Assembly: GCA_037143335.1 (NCBI GenBank)
Contig: JBAWZA010000011.1
Location: forward strand, 32,459 to 96,458
Direction: 5' to 3'
Origin: PALSA-1296 sp037143335
Lineage (GTDB): Bacteria; Bacteroidota; Ignavibacteria; Palsa-1295
DNA length: 64,000 nucleotides
Shown: positions 53,481 to 61,995 of the stretch, piece after piece
Numbering within the stretch: position 1 is the first letter of the stretch
Layout: the number at the start of each line of letters is the position of its first letter
Position numbers and translations under genes: made by a program
Notes under the pieces: model-generated
Databases searched by the model: none
What the model saw: the letters and a program-made list of their open reading frames with translations, nothing else
What the model was told of the DNA's origin: nothing

Positions 53481-56150
53481 TTACGCTTCAGCTTTCGGAG
53501 TTTTCTTCTTTTTCCATTCGAAGAATAATCCGATGCAGAGTCCAAGTATTGCAAGTCCGTTGGTTGCAAGTGAAATAGTCCTTCCATCTTCATAATGAGG
53601 ATCGAGATAAGTCAATTTGATTACGTGATCGCCTGCGGGAATTTTCATTGAGCGGAATGCATAATTAGCTCGATAGATCGGAAGATCAGACTTACCATCA
53701 ATTGTTGCTTTCCAATATGGGTACCAGGTATCGGACATAAAGAGTAAGTGATCGGCATTTGATTTTGTCTTGATCTCAACTGACTCATTATTATAGGATG
53801 TTACGACAGCGGATTCGAGCGAATCATTTACTGGTGTAGTTGGAAGTGTACCTAATCCCTCTGGCTGTGCATCGAAAAATACTTCATCACGCGGATTTAT
53901 TTTTCCATCACGCAGAGTCTGCAAAATTTCGAGTGCTGGCTTCACTTCATAACGATTTACAAAAAAAGCGCGAGGCAAGACTTGGTTGTTCTGCCAGACA
54001 ACCGTCTGAACAGGTTTACGATCACGGGTTTCAGCTTTTTCTTTGGAGATAAATACCGGTGTGAATCTTCCCTGAACAGAATCAATCGCACCATTGGCAA
54101 TGATATATTTTGTATTCAGCAAATTCCACATGAAGGGATTAAAGATTACTTGCCCTTGCTCGTTTCCTGTGACATCAACGACATCCTGATATTTCCGAAC
54201 CTTTGCGGCACTATATCCAGCGATTGATTGCAATCCCCACGCCACTGGGACGTTCGACGTTGACTCATTCAAATCAAGAATACGATAGAGCGATTTATCC
54301 TGCCTGATAAAATCCACATAGTCATGCGTGTTGAGCTGCTGATCATACTCTGATTTTGTAACCACTTCCATTGGGCGCGAGCTAACCCGCCATAAGTCAG
54401 CAACCGATAAAATGCAGATGATCGAAGTAGCGACAATCGCGGTGATGCCGCCTTTGCCACGCTGATAGAGCCAAAGAACGGTAAGCGCAATGAGTGCGAA
54501 GAGCGAGCAGAATGACGCATCGTTGAGTGCAGTTTTAATTGCAAGATCTTTAAGAAACGGATATTGCGCTACTGGCTTTCCGCTCGAAGCAATGCCTGAA
54601 GAGAGCGAACTTTCGATTGCTCCTCTGCCAATAAGTGAGATCACAAATAATGCTGCTGTTGCGTACATCAAATAGGTTGTCACTTTCAGAAGCTTTGCTT
54701 TTAATTGTTTCTCATCACTTTCTCTTGCAACCGTGATAATGTTGTGCAATCCGATTGCCGCAAGAATTGGGAAACACATTTGCATCAACACCAGCGACAT
54801 CATCGGCGCTCTAAATTTATTGAACACCGGAAAATATTCGAACATCGGCTTGAAGACCAACGACCAACTATTTCCGAATGAAAGCAGCAGAGCAAATAAA
54901 CTTATGATTGCAAGTGGAGCGACAAGCCTATCTCTTTTCCACAGTGCAAAAATGGAAAGTAGCGCTAAGAAAAATACAACGATGCCAGTATAGTTTGCGG
55001 CATCTGTGGTAATCGCTTGCCCCCAATAACCGGGCACACTACCACCTTGCGGTACCTCTGGTCCATTATACTGTAACTTCCCAAAGCCATACCAACCCGG
55101 CACGAGGAAGGTAATCATCTCTGGAGGGGAGAAAGAATATTCCGTTGCATAATTCCAATCTAATCCGCCGGATTTTGTTGTGCCGGTAGTTTGATTTGGC
55201 TTTGCTTTTGCGCCGTCCAAACTTGCGCGATCAACTAATGGCGATGCGCCGCGAATGGAATATTCGTCATATCCGAGTGTCGCGAGGTAGCGATCTGCTG
55301 ACATAGCGAATGCCGCACCAACCAAGAAGAGTGTGATGATTCCTGTTCGTGCAACTGGGATGATATTCTTTTTCTTGACAATATCGCTGATTAGCCAGAC
55401 CAGGAAATAAATCAGAATCGCTAAGAACTGATAGAACACCATCTGAGGATGGGTTGAGTCAAGCAAGAAGTGTAGCGAAATCGCAAGGACTGAAACCCAC
55501 AGTAGCATTTGTCGCCAATCCATTTTTTCTTCACGCAATTTTTCGATGCACAAAAGAATATACGGAAAACACATCACTGCAAATATCTTTGTGTTATGCC
55601 CGATCATGACATACGTCATAATCCACGTCGAGAACATTCCACTTAATGCTCCGAAGAGAGCGATGGTGTGGGATGTTTTTCGCGTGAGACGTAGCAAGAG
55701 ATAAATGCCAAGACCGAAAATAAAATATCGCCATATATGAATCATTGCTTCATTGCCGCCGAAGAGGCCGACGGGTATGCTGCAAATAAAATCGAAAGCT
55801 TCGTGCGCAAGATCGTAGGTCCTCGCACCAGTTGACATCAGTGCAGCGAAGCTCGGCATTCCACAGAAAATATTCGGAATCCATTGCGGGACACTCTGCC
55901 CTGCAGCCTGCGCAGCAGTAATGTAGGGCACAATACTTTGTGAAGCGATATTATCGCCAGCGTTAAAAGCTTTATCTTTTCCTAAAACTCCGTTGAAGAA
56001 AATGAGTAATGCGATAAAGAGTAGTAGAATCGAAAGCGGTGTCCGTGCCTTATCTGGAATCAAGGACTTCGAAGGAGTCGTGGAGGGATTTCGTAATACG
56101 CTAAGTGTCTTCGATTGCTTTGTCTTCGGTGTTGGTTTCTGTTGAGCCAT
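53481..56150 (-). CDS. YfhO-like multi-pass membrane protein
   Basis: 889 aa with about 14 TM helices. The first extracytoplasmic loop (GDNIASQSIVPYITAAQ, then PQWIPNIFCGMPSFA) and the long C-terminal soluble domain (ending PIYRANYAFRSMKIPAGDHVIKLTYLDP...) match the YfhO/PF09586 family, GT-C-fold proteins. In Firmicutes YfhO is linked to glycosylation of surface polymers (lipoteichoic acid); the FCB homologues' targets are unknown. Sits alone, convergent with purB. Confidence 0.85.
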   Translation of the reverse strand: MAQQKPTPKTKQSKTLSVLRNPSTTPSKSLIPDKARTPLSILLLFIALLIFFNGVLGKDKAFNAGDNIASQSIVPYITAAQAAGQSVPQWIPNIFCGMPSFAALMSTGARTYDLAHEAFDFICSIPVGLFGGNEAMIHIWRYFIFGLGIYLLLRLTRKTSHTIALFGALSGMFSTWIMTYVMIGHNTKIFAVMCFPYILLCIEKLREEKMDWRQMLLWVSVLAISLHFLLDSTHPQMVFYQFLAILIYFLVWLISDIVKKKNIIPVARTGIITLFLVGAAFAMSADRYLATLGYDEYSIRGASPLVDRASLDGAKAKPNQTTGTTKSGGLDWNYATEYSFSPPEMITFLVPGWYGFGKLQYNGPEVPQGGSVPGYWGQAITTDAANYTGIVVFFLALLSIFALWKRDRLVAPLAIISLFALLLSFGNSWSLVFKPMFEYFPVFNKFRAPMMSLVLMQMCFPILAAIGLHNIITVARESDEKQLKAKLLKVTTYLMYATAALFVISLIGRGAIESSLSSGIASSGKPVAQYPFLKDLAIKTALNDASFCSLFALIALTVLWLYQRGKGGITAIVATSIICILSVADLWRVSSRPMEVVTKSEYDQQLNTHDYVDFIRQDKSLYRILDLNESTSNVPVAWGLQSIAGYSAAKVRKYQDVVDVTGNEQGQVIFNPFMWNLLNTKYIIANGAIDSVQGRFTPVFISKEKAETRDRKPVQTVVWQNNQVLPRAFFVNRYEVKPALEILQTLRDGKINPRDEVFFDAQPEGLGTLPTTPVNDSLESAVVTSYNNESVEIKTKSNADHLLFMSDTWYPYWKATIDGKSDLPIYRANYAFRSMKIPAGDHVIKLTYLDPHYEDGRTISLATNGLAILGLCIGLFFEWKKKKTPKAEA

Positions 56151-56315
56151 TGTATAGTATATGCAAAAGTATTGGGTTCAAAAATACGGCAGTATTCTTG
56201 AGTTGTTACTAATATCCCTGATTGAAACCCCTTCGCTTTTCCTATGGTTACCTACCCGCAGGCAAGTTTAACGACCGTAATGGAGAATCACCACAATGAA
56301 CATTGTCATTATCTC

Positions 56316-56390
56316 GGGCATTTAGCTCAGTTGGTCTAGAGCGATCGCCTCACACGCGATAGGTCACAGGTTCAAATCCTGTAATGCCCA
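56316..56390 (+). tRNA. tRNA-Val (anticodon CAC)
   Basis: 75-nt cloverleaf: acceptor GGGCATT/AATGCCC, D-arm GCTC...GAGC, anticodon stem ATCGC/GCGAT with loop CTCACAC (anticodon CAC, reading GUG), T-arm ACAGG-TTCAAAT-CCTGT, discriminator A. CCA is not encoded. Confidence 0.97.
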
Positions 56391-56486
56391 CGAAAGCAGG
56401 ATAGTTGTCTCGGATGTCAGGTGTCAGGCCGCACTTCCAAACTACTTTCCTGATACTTACACCAATTCCTGACATACATAACTACT

Positions 56487-57011
56487 ATGGCACTTCATAT
56501 AAAGACATTCAAGATCACTGACGAAGCAGGCGAAGCCGCTGTCTCAACATTCTTACAAGGCAAACGTGTCCATCATTGGCAGTCGTCTTTTTCAGGCGAC
56601 CCCGGCGTATGGAATATGCTCATCGCCTATGATGACGAAATTCGTCGTCATGATCGAGATGAGCGCGACCGAGGCAGAGGAGATCATGATCGTGATCGCA
56701 GAGGCAATCAATCAGCTCATAAGCCGGAGGCTCGTAAGCCGGAACGCATCGAACATGTTCCGGAGCTTCCATCTGAAGATATGCCACTCTATGAGAATAT
56801 CCGTAAATGGAGAAATACTGTCGCTCGTGAAGAGAAGATAAAGCCTTATATCCTCTTCAACAATAAACAGCTTGAAGATTTGGTCAAATCCAAACCCAAA
56901 GATTCGGAAGCACTCAAGGCAATCACTTCCGATATTTCGCCTGAACATTTCGAGAAGTACGGTAATGAGCTACTCGGCTTGGTAAGTTCGGGAACAAGCG
57001 CAACAGCATAA
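56487..57011 (+). CDS. HRDC-domain protein with basic/acidic low-complexity linker
   Basis: 174 aa. N-terminal ~50 residues form a small beta-rich domain (LHIKTFKITDEAGEAAVSTFLQ). A very polar D/R/H-rich linker covers residues ~52-80. The C-terminal ~80 residues form an HRDC (helicase and RNase D C-terminal) domain: MPLYENIRKWRNTVAREEKI, PYILFNNKQLEDLV, FEKYGNELLGLV. HRDC domains bind nucleic acid; here no helicase is attached. A strong terminator follows. Confidence 0.75.
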   Translation: MALHIKTFKITDEAGEAAVSTFLQGKRVHHWQSSFSGDPGVWNMLIAYDDEIRRHDRDERDRGRGDHDRDRRGNQSAHKPEARKPERIEHVPELPSEDMPLYENIRKWRNTVAREEKIKPYILFNNKQLEDLVKSKPKDSEALKAITSDISPEHFEKYGNELLGLVSSGTSATA

Positions 57012-57019
57012 CGTTTACA

Positions 57020-57051
57020 AAAAGGTCATCCGCGTTAACGGATGACCTTTT
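57020..57051. terminator. Intrinsic terminator after the HRDC gene
   Basis: AAAAGGTCATCCG-cgttaa-CGGATGACCTTTT, a 13-bp stem with A/T runs on both sides; can work in either direction. Confidence 0.9.
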
Positions 57052-57170
57052 GATTGTTGTCCTTTTTGTCATACGATAGCCGATGGGAGTCTCGGCTTGT
57101 GAGATGGTGAGAGAGTTTGTGTTGTGTTGAAGTGTAACTCTCATTACGGTGGCAAAAATACGAACCCAAT

Positions 57171-57209
57171 GTTACGAAATGATTACCAAATGATTAAGAA
57201 ATCGTTAAA
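57171..57209 (-). promoter_or_regulatory. 11-bp-periodic TTAAC/GTAAT repeats (PhoB/PhoP-box-like)
   Basis: Minus strand reads TTAACGATTTC, TTAATCATTTG, GTAATCATTTC, GTAAC in a row: about four half-sites with exact 11-bp spacing, the same pattern as 63959-64000. It ends 11 bp before the start of the 57221 gene. This spacing and core fit known PhoB/PhoP operators; identity is inferred. Confidence 0.4.
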
Positions 57210-57220
57210 TCCATTTTATC

Positions 57221-57610
57221 ATGGGCTCTGAACGCTCGATAATTGCCTTTTTTGAAACCGATGAGGCGCATTTGCTCAAGGAGGCAGCATTCCTCCGAAC
57301 ACTTGCCGAAACCCTCCCAACTGAATCCACCATGCTGTATGACCTGACCTTTCATGCCACTTTTGCAAAAAGGATTTTCGAGATCATCAAACGCGAAGGA
57401 CCTCAGACGCAAGGTTTTGACAGAATGCAACATAGTTTTACTGAGTCCGTAGAAAAAATAAGAGGGATTCTGCGAAACGTGCAGGAAGCGAACGGACTCG
57501 ACTCAACCGAATTCACTGATGCTACTCCGCAAGCTCGTGCCCGACTTACACGGTTGATCGAAGACCTCGCCTTACTCAAAAATTGGCTCAACGCTCACGA
57601 AATTAAGTGA
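57221..57610 (+). CDS. Small all-helical protein coupled to an RsbW-like kinase
   Basis: 129 aa, no family recognised. Mostly alpha-helical (MGSERSIIAFFETDEAH, LTFHATFAKRIFEIIKR, ARLTRLIEDLALLKNWLN). Its stop codon overlaps the GTG of the next gene (GTGA), so the two are translationally coupled and probably interact. Directly downstream of 11-bp-periodic repeats. A role in a partner-switching or two-component pathway is inferred only from context. Confidence 0.65.
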   Translation: MGSERSIIAFFETDEAHLLKEAAFLRTLAETLPTESTMLYDLTFHATFAKRIFEIIKREGPQTQGFDRMQHSFTESVEKIRGILRNVQEANGLDSTEFTDATPQARARLTRLIEDLALLKNWLNAHEIK

Positions 57611-58035
57611 ATCAAGAAACAGACATCATACTCTACGAAGAACGCTTGCGAATACCTGCTTCGCTTGAAGAACTTCACCATGTCTATTCATGGGCGGATG
57701 AGCATTTGATTCAGACTGGAATTCCCGACACCAAACGATTTGAGATTATGCTTGCCTTGAGCGAAGCAGTAACGAATGCAATCCGTCATGGCTCAAGTGA
57801 GTCGCCAAGTGAAGTAGTCGATATTCACGTTCGAATATCGGAGCATCAAGTAAATATCAAGGTTCAAGACCGAGGCAACGGTTTTTCACCTGATTCACTA
57901 CCCGACCCCACGAATGCCGAAAACCTATTTGTCCCAAACGGCAGAGGAGTATTCCTCATCAAAAAACTCGCCGACGAAGTCCACTACGACTTCACTGATA
58001 TCGGTACAACCTTGCATGTGAGATTTGTCGTTTGA
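57607..58035 (+). CDS. RsbW-like serine/threonine-protein kinase / anti-sigma regulator
   Basis: 142 aa, GTG start inside the overlap GTGA. GHKL ATPase of the HATPase_c_2 group: N-box region LALSEAVTNAIRHG, G1 box DRGNGFSPDSLP, G2 box NGRGVFLIKKLADEV. Family members phosphorylate anti-anti-sigma (STAS) proteins in partner switching or bind sigma factors. No STAS or phosphatase gene is adjacent. Followed by an intrinsic terminator. Confidence 0.88.
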   Translation: MNQETDIILYEERLRIPASLEELHHVYSWADEHLIQTGIPDTKRFEIMLALSEAVTNAIRHGSSESPSEVVDIHVRISEHQVNIKVQDRGNGFSPDSLPDPTNAENLFVPNGRGVFLIKKLADEVHYDFTDIGTTLHVRFVV

Positions 58036-58396
58036 GGAGGATTTCTCAACCCAAAAACCTTACATAAGCGGCTGGAAGTCCTTATGCTACAAGACTTTCG
58101 TTGTGCACACACGTAACCGCTTCCCCTAAACCAAAACATCCGCCGAAGCGGATGTTTTCATTCTGAATATGGTGCTCTTGTATGCCATAAATTCGAGTTG
58201 CAAATATACGAAATTTTCCCCCAAAATGCAATAGGTGCCCTCAAGATTGTGGAAAGATTGTGAATAAGCTATTGGTACAGGTGCCCATTGATATAGTCCC
58301 GAAGGGTCGGCAGATAAAAACCCGGCATTTCAATGCCGGGAGAATATGTGTAAAAATTCCCAAAGTCCCGAAGGGACGACAGAGGGCGCGAACCAA
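58036..58396. other. Gene-free region with dispersed repeats
   Basis: 361 bases. Includes the terminator at 58133-58158 and two copies of a TCCCGAAGGG(T/A)C repeat (around 58299 and 58365) flanking a CCCGGCATTTCAATGCCGGG palindrome. No gene seen. Confidence 0.55.
58133..58158 (+). terminator. Intrinsic terminator after the RsbW-like gene
   Basis: AAAACATCCGC-cgaa-GCGGATGTTTTC, an 11-bp stem with tetraloop ending in TTTTC. Confidence 0.8.
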
Positions 58397-59212
58397 TTAC
58401 ATCTCCATTTCAAATTGACCTAAAGAAAAGTTAGGATAAAATAAACCAATAATAATGAATGGATTTTTCGATCTGAAATGATTACTCTTTGTTGTGCCCA
58501 AAAAAAGATAGATGTCCTTCGTTTTTGCCAAATCATCTAAATACTTCTGCCTCACCTTTTTAATAGCAATATCTTCATCACCGCCTGAGGATTCAAGACA
58601 TTTCCAAAAGAGTGCACCTATCTCCCAGTCCTCTATCATTAGAGTGCTTTGTTTCCCGCTATCATCTTCAAAAAAGTATGAGAACTTGTAAGGAAGTTTG
58701 GAAGCATAATCCTTAAGCGCTTTCGGGTCGTCAAAAAGATCGGTTTGACTAAAACGCTCGAGAGCACTCCGTTTCCATTCTGATGTTACCTTCTCAACCT
58801 TGAAGTCAAGTATCTTTGTGGGTTTGAAAGTCGCAAGCGAAGTAATCTTCGACATATCCTTTGCTTCCCTGATCAGAGTATCAAGGTTGGTGTAAACTTT
58901 TTTTAATACAAGCCTTCGCCTTACAGACCATTCAGGGTCCACGGTACCAATGACATCTCCGAGTTCAACTTCGGGTGGAAATTTTACTGGCCGATAAGTT
59001 TCAAGCCGTGGGTCCTGTGTATTACGAACAAGATCAAGTTCGATCCATTGATACTTTTTATACCGTGTATAAAATTCCATCGACCGGTAAGGGACTGGAT
59101 AAATTCTTATCCATGATCCGTCTTCTCTCAATCCGGCAGTGCAGACTAACTCACCATATTTCCGTGAAAGTGTTGGATATGTTTTTACTGTGATAAGAAC
59201 TTTCGTTTTCAT
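58397..59212 (-). CDS. Dual-OB-like protein of the DUF488 module
   Basis: 271 aa. N-terminus MKTKVLITVKTYPTLSRKY followed by GELVCTAGLREDGSWIRIYP and RYKKYQWIELDLVRN looks like paired OB-type strands; I associate this with a nucleic-acid-binding 'dual OB' family sometimes seen next to DUF488 proteins, but from memory. The C-terminal ~120 residues include a WE.GALFWKC-type motif and YLFLGTTKSNHF. It starts 6 bp after the DUF488 gene's stop, so they form one operon. Confidence 0.55.
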   Translation of the reverse strand: MKTKVLITVKTYPTLSRKYGELVCTAGLREDGSWIRIYPVPYRSMEFYTRYKKYQWIELDLVRNTQDPRLETYRPVKFPPEVELGDVIGTVDPEWSVRRRLVLKKVYTNLDTLIREAKDMSKITSLATFKPTKILDFKVEKVTSEWKRSALERFSQTDLFDDPKALKDYASKLPYKFSYFFEDDSGKQSTLMIEDWEIGALFWKCLESSGGDEDIAIKKVRQKYLDDLAKTKDIYLFLGTTKSNHFRSKNPFIIIGLFYPNFSLGQFEMEM

Positions 59213-59218
59213 CTGGCG

Positions 59219-60097
59219 TCATAAATGAATGATAGGAATGTTCCATAATAAAGACGAAGAAAGAGAATCCGTTATTTTATGTCTATGACACATTCCAGGA
59301 GTGCTTTCAAAACATGTCAATGCCACTCGTGAGGATTCTTTGATAAGAGATTTTACTCGGTTAAGATATTCCTTCTTGCTATCTAAATCTTTAGCATACT
59401 CATCGAAAAGCGAGACGTAATCAGATGCATGATATAAATTTTTTCTTTTTTCCGAGGCAATTCCAAGTTCGGGTATATGACGATATTCAATTCCAAGATC
59501 GCCTGCAATTCTACTCAGTTGACTCTTGGAAAATCCATATTTCATACTAATCGGATTTCTCCGTACGTCACAAAGTAAATGAACGTTGTTCTTGATAAGC
59601 GTATTAAAATAGCCTTCCGGACTCTTTCCCTCGTAACCGATCGTAAATAAAGTATCGTTCGAATCTGTCGTTACAGATTGCCGGACTTGACTCTGCTCAT
59701 CTTCGGAAAGATATTTATCGGCGATTTCACTATTAATCGCATAATAGGGATAACGTGTATAGACATATCGTATAAGATCATGCCCTCTAAGCATTTTATA
59801 ATTCTGTGAAAATGAACTCAGCAAAGCTGAATCTTCCGGCTTAAGAGAAATAGAAGAAGAGAGTGAAGTCGATAATTTCCATTTCTCGGTATTATCAAGA
59901 AAACCATCTCTAATGAGAATGCGGTGATCGACGTAACTTACGAAAGAAAAACAGCCAAATTTATAAGGAACAAACTCAAAACTTCTTTTCTCCTGTTCCA
60001 TCGTAAAAAGGAAAAGAAGTTTTTGAAAATCTGTGCGATTAAGTTCTCCGCCAAATTCCCCGAGGAGTGCAAGTAAGATTTTTCTACGATAAAGCAT
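59219..60097 (-). CDS. DUF488-domain protein
   Basis: 292 aa. Residues ~1-100 (TDFQKLLFLFTMEQEKRSFE ... YKFGCFSF) resemble the N-terminal SocA/Panacea-like helical domain of phage-associated proteins. Residues ~148-285 form DUF488: LFTIGYEGKSPEGYFNTL, CDVRRNPISMKYGFSK, IEYRHIPELGI, and LTCFESTPGMCHRHKI. DUF488 members often occur in defence or mobile contexts; biochemical role not established. First gene of a two-gene operon, next to an MmeI-type remnant. Confidence 0.75.
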   Translation of the reverse strand: MLYRRKILLALLGEFGGELNRTDFQKLLFLFTMEQEKRSFEFVPYKFGCFSFVSYVDHRILIRDGFLDNTEKWKLSTSLSSSISLKPEDSALLSSFSQNYKMLRGHDLIRYVYTRYPYYAINSEIADKYLSEDEQSQVRQSVTTDSNDTLFTIGYEGKSPEGYFNTLIKNNVHLLCDVRRNPISMKYGFSKSQLSRIAGDLGIEYRHIPELGIASEKRKNLYHASDYVSLFDEYAKDLDSKKEYLNRVKSLIKESSRVALTCFESTPGMCHRHKITDSLSSSLLWNIPIIHL

Positions 60098-60164
60098 TAG
60101 CTCTTAACACCATCTATCTTTGTATAGCTCCTAACACTATATTAACTTGCTTATTGTCAATTTG

Positions 60165-60444
60165 TTACACCTTTAGATTTCTTCTACCCCCCACCCCCTT
60201 CACTAACTCCTTATACATCCCAAACAAATACTCCAGCCGCTCCAACTCCGTTTTAAAAGATGCTTTGCGGTAGCAGGAATCTACGGCGGAATCGAGTTCG
60301 CGGTGGGCGTCTAAAAGTTTTTTCGGCATCGTGTTCGGATTACAAAGATGGTTTTGCTTCGGCATCTTCGCTTGTTTCATTCTCCCATTCCTTGGAGAAT
60401 TTCAGCGCGCGGTCTTTTATCTCATTCCAGCTTAGGGGTTTCAT
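60165..60444 (-). pseudogene. Remnant of an MmeI-type (type IIG/IIL) restriction-modification enzyme
   Basis: Two fragments of the same family. 60444 to 60340 encodes an N-terminal segment MKPLSWNEIKDRALKFSKEW then a stop, matching the N-terminus of large MmeI/YeeA-like DNA methyltransferases. Then, in another frame, 60362-60165 gives NPNTMPKKLLDAHRELDSAV followed by ERLEYLFGMYKEL, matching their extreme C-terminus (...TMP..L..AH..LD.AVD..Y...). About 900 internal residues are missing, so the gene was deleted internally and is dead. Confidence 0.65.
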
Positions 60445-60519
60445 GTGATGCAAAGATACGAATTGTGTATTCTCTCTATCCCAGAAGCAGCCCTCGGATA
60501 TTCCGTATTTTTGCAGTAT

Positions 60520-61968
60520 ATGTTACACCCAAAAACAAAGATCGTCGCGACGCTTGGTCCTGCTTCAAGCTCAGAGGCGACATTAGAGGCTCTTATCGTC
60601 GCTGGCGTAAATATCGTCAGACTGAATTTTTCTCACGGTTCACCAGAGACACATAACGAACTTGCCGTGCGTGTGCGGAAGATCGGCGCAAAGCTCGGAG
60701 TGCATATCGCCATCTTGGGCGATCTTCCGGGACCAAAAATGCGAACAGGCGTCACCGCTGATTCCACTGGAGTCCAGATTGTCTCGGGCACAAAGGTAAA
60801 ACTCGTCTATGATCCCGAAGGACTGACAACCAAAGATGTTATTACCACAAGCTACCAACATCTCGGCGAAGATGTTGCCGTGGATGATCCGATCTTGCTT
60901 GATGATGGGCAGATCATCTTGTACGTAGATGAAATTCTCTCGAAGACAGAAATTCTTGTGCGCGTAAAAAATGGCGGAATTCTTACTTCGCATAAAGGAA
61001 TAAATTTCCCTCGTACGAAATTACGGATTCCTGCACTAACCGACCATGACAAAGAACTTGCACGCTATGCTGTGAGTGTAATCAAGGTTGATGCACTTGC
61101 ACTATCATTCGTCCGACGCGCTGGTGATATTCTGCAACTTCGTCACTTTCTCGAAACCGAACTTGGTGTGACGAAATTGCCAATCGTTGCGAAGATCGAA
61201 AAACCCGAAGCAGTAGAGCATATCGAAACCATATTTGATGTAACCGATATTATCATGGTTGCGCGTGGCGACCTCGGAGTGGAGATGCCACTCGAACATG
61301 TGCCACCTGTTCAGAAAAGAATTATTGATATGGCAAATGCTCGCGGCATTCCTGTCATAACTGCGACGCAGATGCTTGAGTCCATGATTACGCGTCCGCG
61401 ACCAACGCGTGCCGAAGCATCGGACGTAGCGAACGCGGTGTTTGATGGATCGGATTGCATCATGCTTTCTGCCGAGACAAGTGTCGGGCAGTTTCCTGTC
61501 GAAGCAGTCCGCACCATGTCCGAGATCGCACTGCAAGCAGAGAAAAGCGGTTACGTCCGCACGGAATCCAGTTTTGAAGTTTCAAAATCCGGAGATGAAC
61601 ATGCCGCAGATTCGTTAGCCCGTGCCGCATGTGTGCTAGCCGAAGAAGTTGATGCACATGCAATTATTTGTGCAACGCTTTCGGGTAGAAGCGCAAAGTT
61701 TGTTGCGAAGTATCGGTTCTCAAAAATAGTCATCGGCATGTCCACCGAAGATGCCACCCTCCGCCGGATGGCATTCTATCACGGTGTGATCCCACTTAAA
61801 CTTGAAACCGTCAAGACATTCGATGGGACGTTGAATGAGATGGTGAAGACTGTCCAAGCGAACGGACTCATCCCAAAAACAGGCTACGTCGTCCTCACTG
61901 CCGGTCACCCGATTTTCCAAGTATCAAGCACGAACATCGTGAAGGTGCATCGGCTATCGGAGGACTGA
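60520..61968 (+). CDS. pyk: Pyruvate kinase
   Basis: About 482 aa from ATG 60520 (MLHPKTKIVATLGPASS); the longer frame to 60445 adds 25 residues overlapping the MmeI remnant. Landmarks: VNIVRLNFSHG (about residue 31), GDLPGPKMRTG, PIVAKIEKPEAVEHIETI, ARGDLGVEMPLEHVPPVQK, ITATQMLESMI, and MLSAETSVGQFP. Final step of glycolysis, PEP to pyruvate. Confidence 0.96.
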   Translation: MLHPKTKIVATLGPASSSEATLEALIVAGVNIVRLNFSHGSPETHNELAVRVRKIGAKLGVHIAILGDLPGPKMRTGVTADSTGVQIVSGTKVKLVYDPEGLTTKDVITTSYQHLGEDVAVDDPILLDDGQIILYVDEILSKTEILVRVKNGGILTSHKGINFPRTKLRIPALTDHDKELARYAVSVIKVDALALSFVRRAGDILQLRHFLETELGVTKLPIVAKIEKPEAVEHIETIFDVTDIIMVARGDLGVEMPLEHVPPVQKRIIDMANARGIPVITATQMLESMITRPRPTRAEASDVANAVFDGSDCIMLSAETSVGQFPVEAVRTMSEIALQAEKSGYVRTESSFEVSKSGDEHAADSLARAACVLAEEVDAHAIICATLSGRSAKFVAKYRFSKIVIGMSTEDATLRRMAFYHGVIPLKLETVKTFDGTLNEMVKTVQANGLIPKTGYVVLTAGHPIFQVSSTNIVKVHRLSED

Positions 61969-61995
61969 GTTGCTTATTCGATGGAAGTCCTATAG

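Noticed and set aside
58297..58385. Two TCCCGAAGGG units that might look like a CRISPR array
   Set aside because: Only two non-identical copies with a palindrome between; no regular spacers and no cas genes nearby.
60348..60656. 102-aa ORF opposite the MmeI remnant and across the pyk start
   Set aside because: Out of frame with pyk, and the region is explained by the MmeI remnant and the pyk 5' end.
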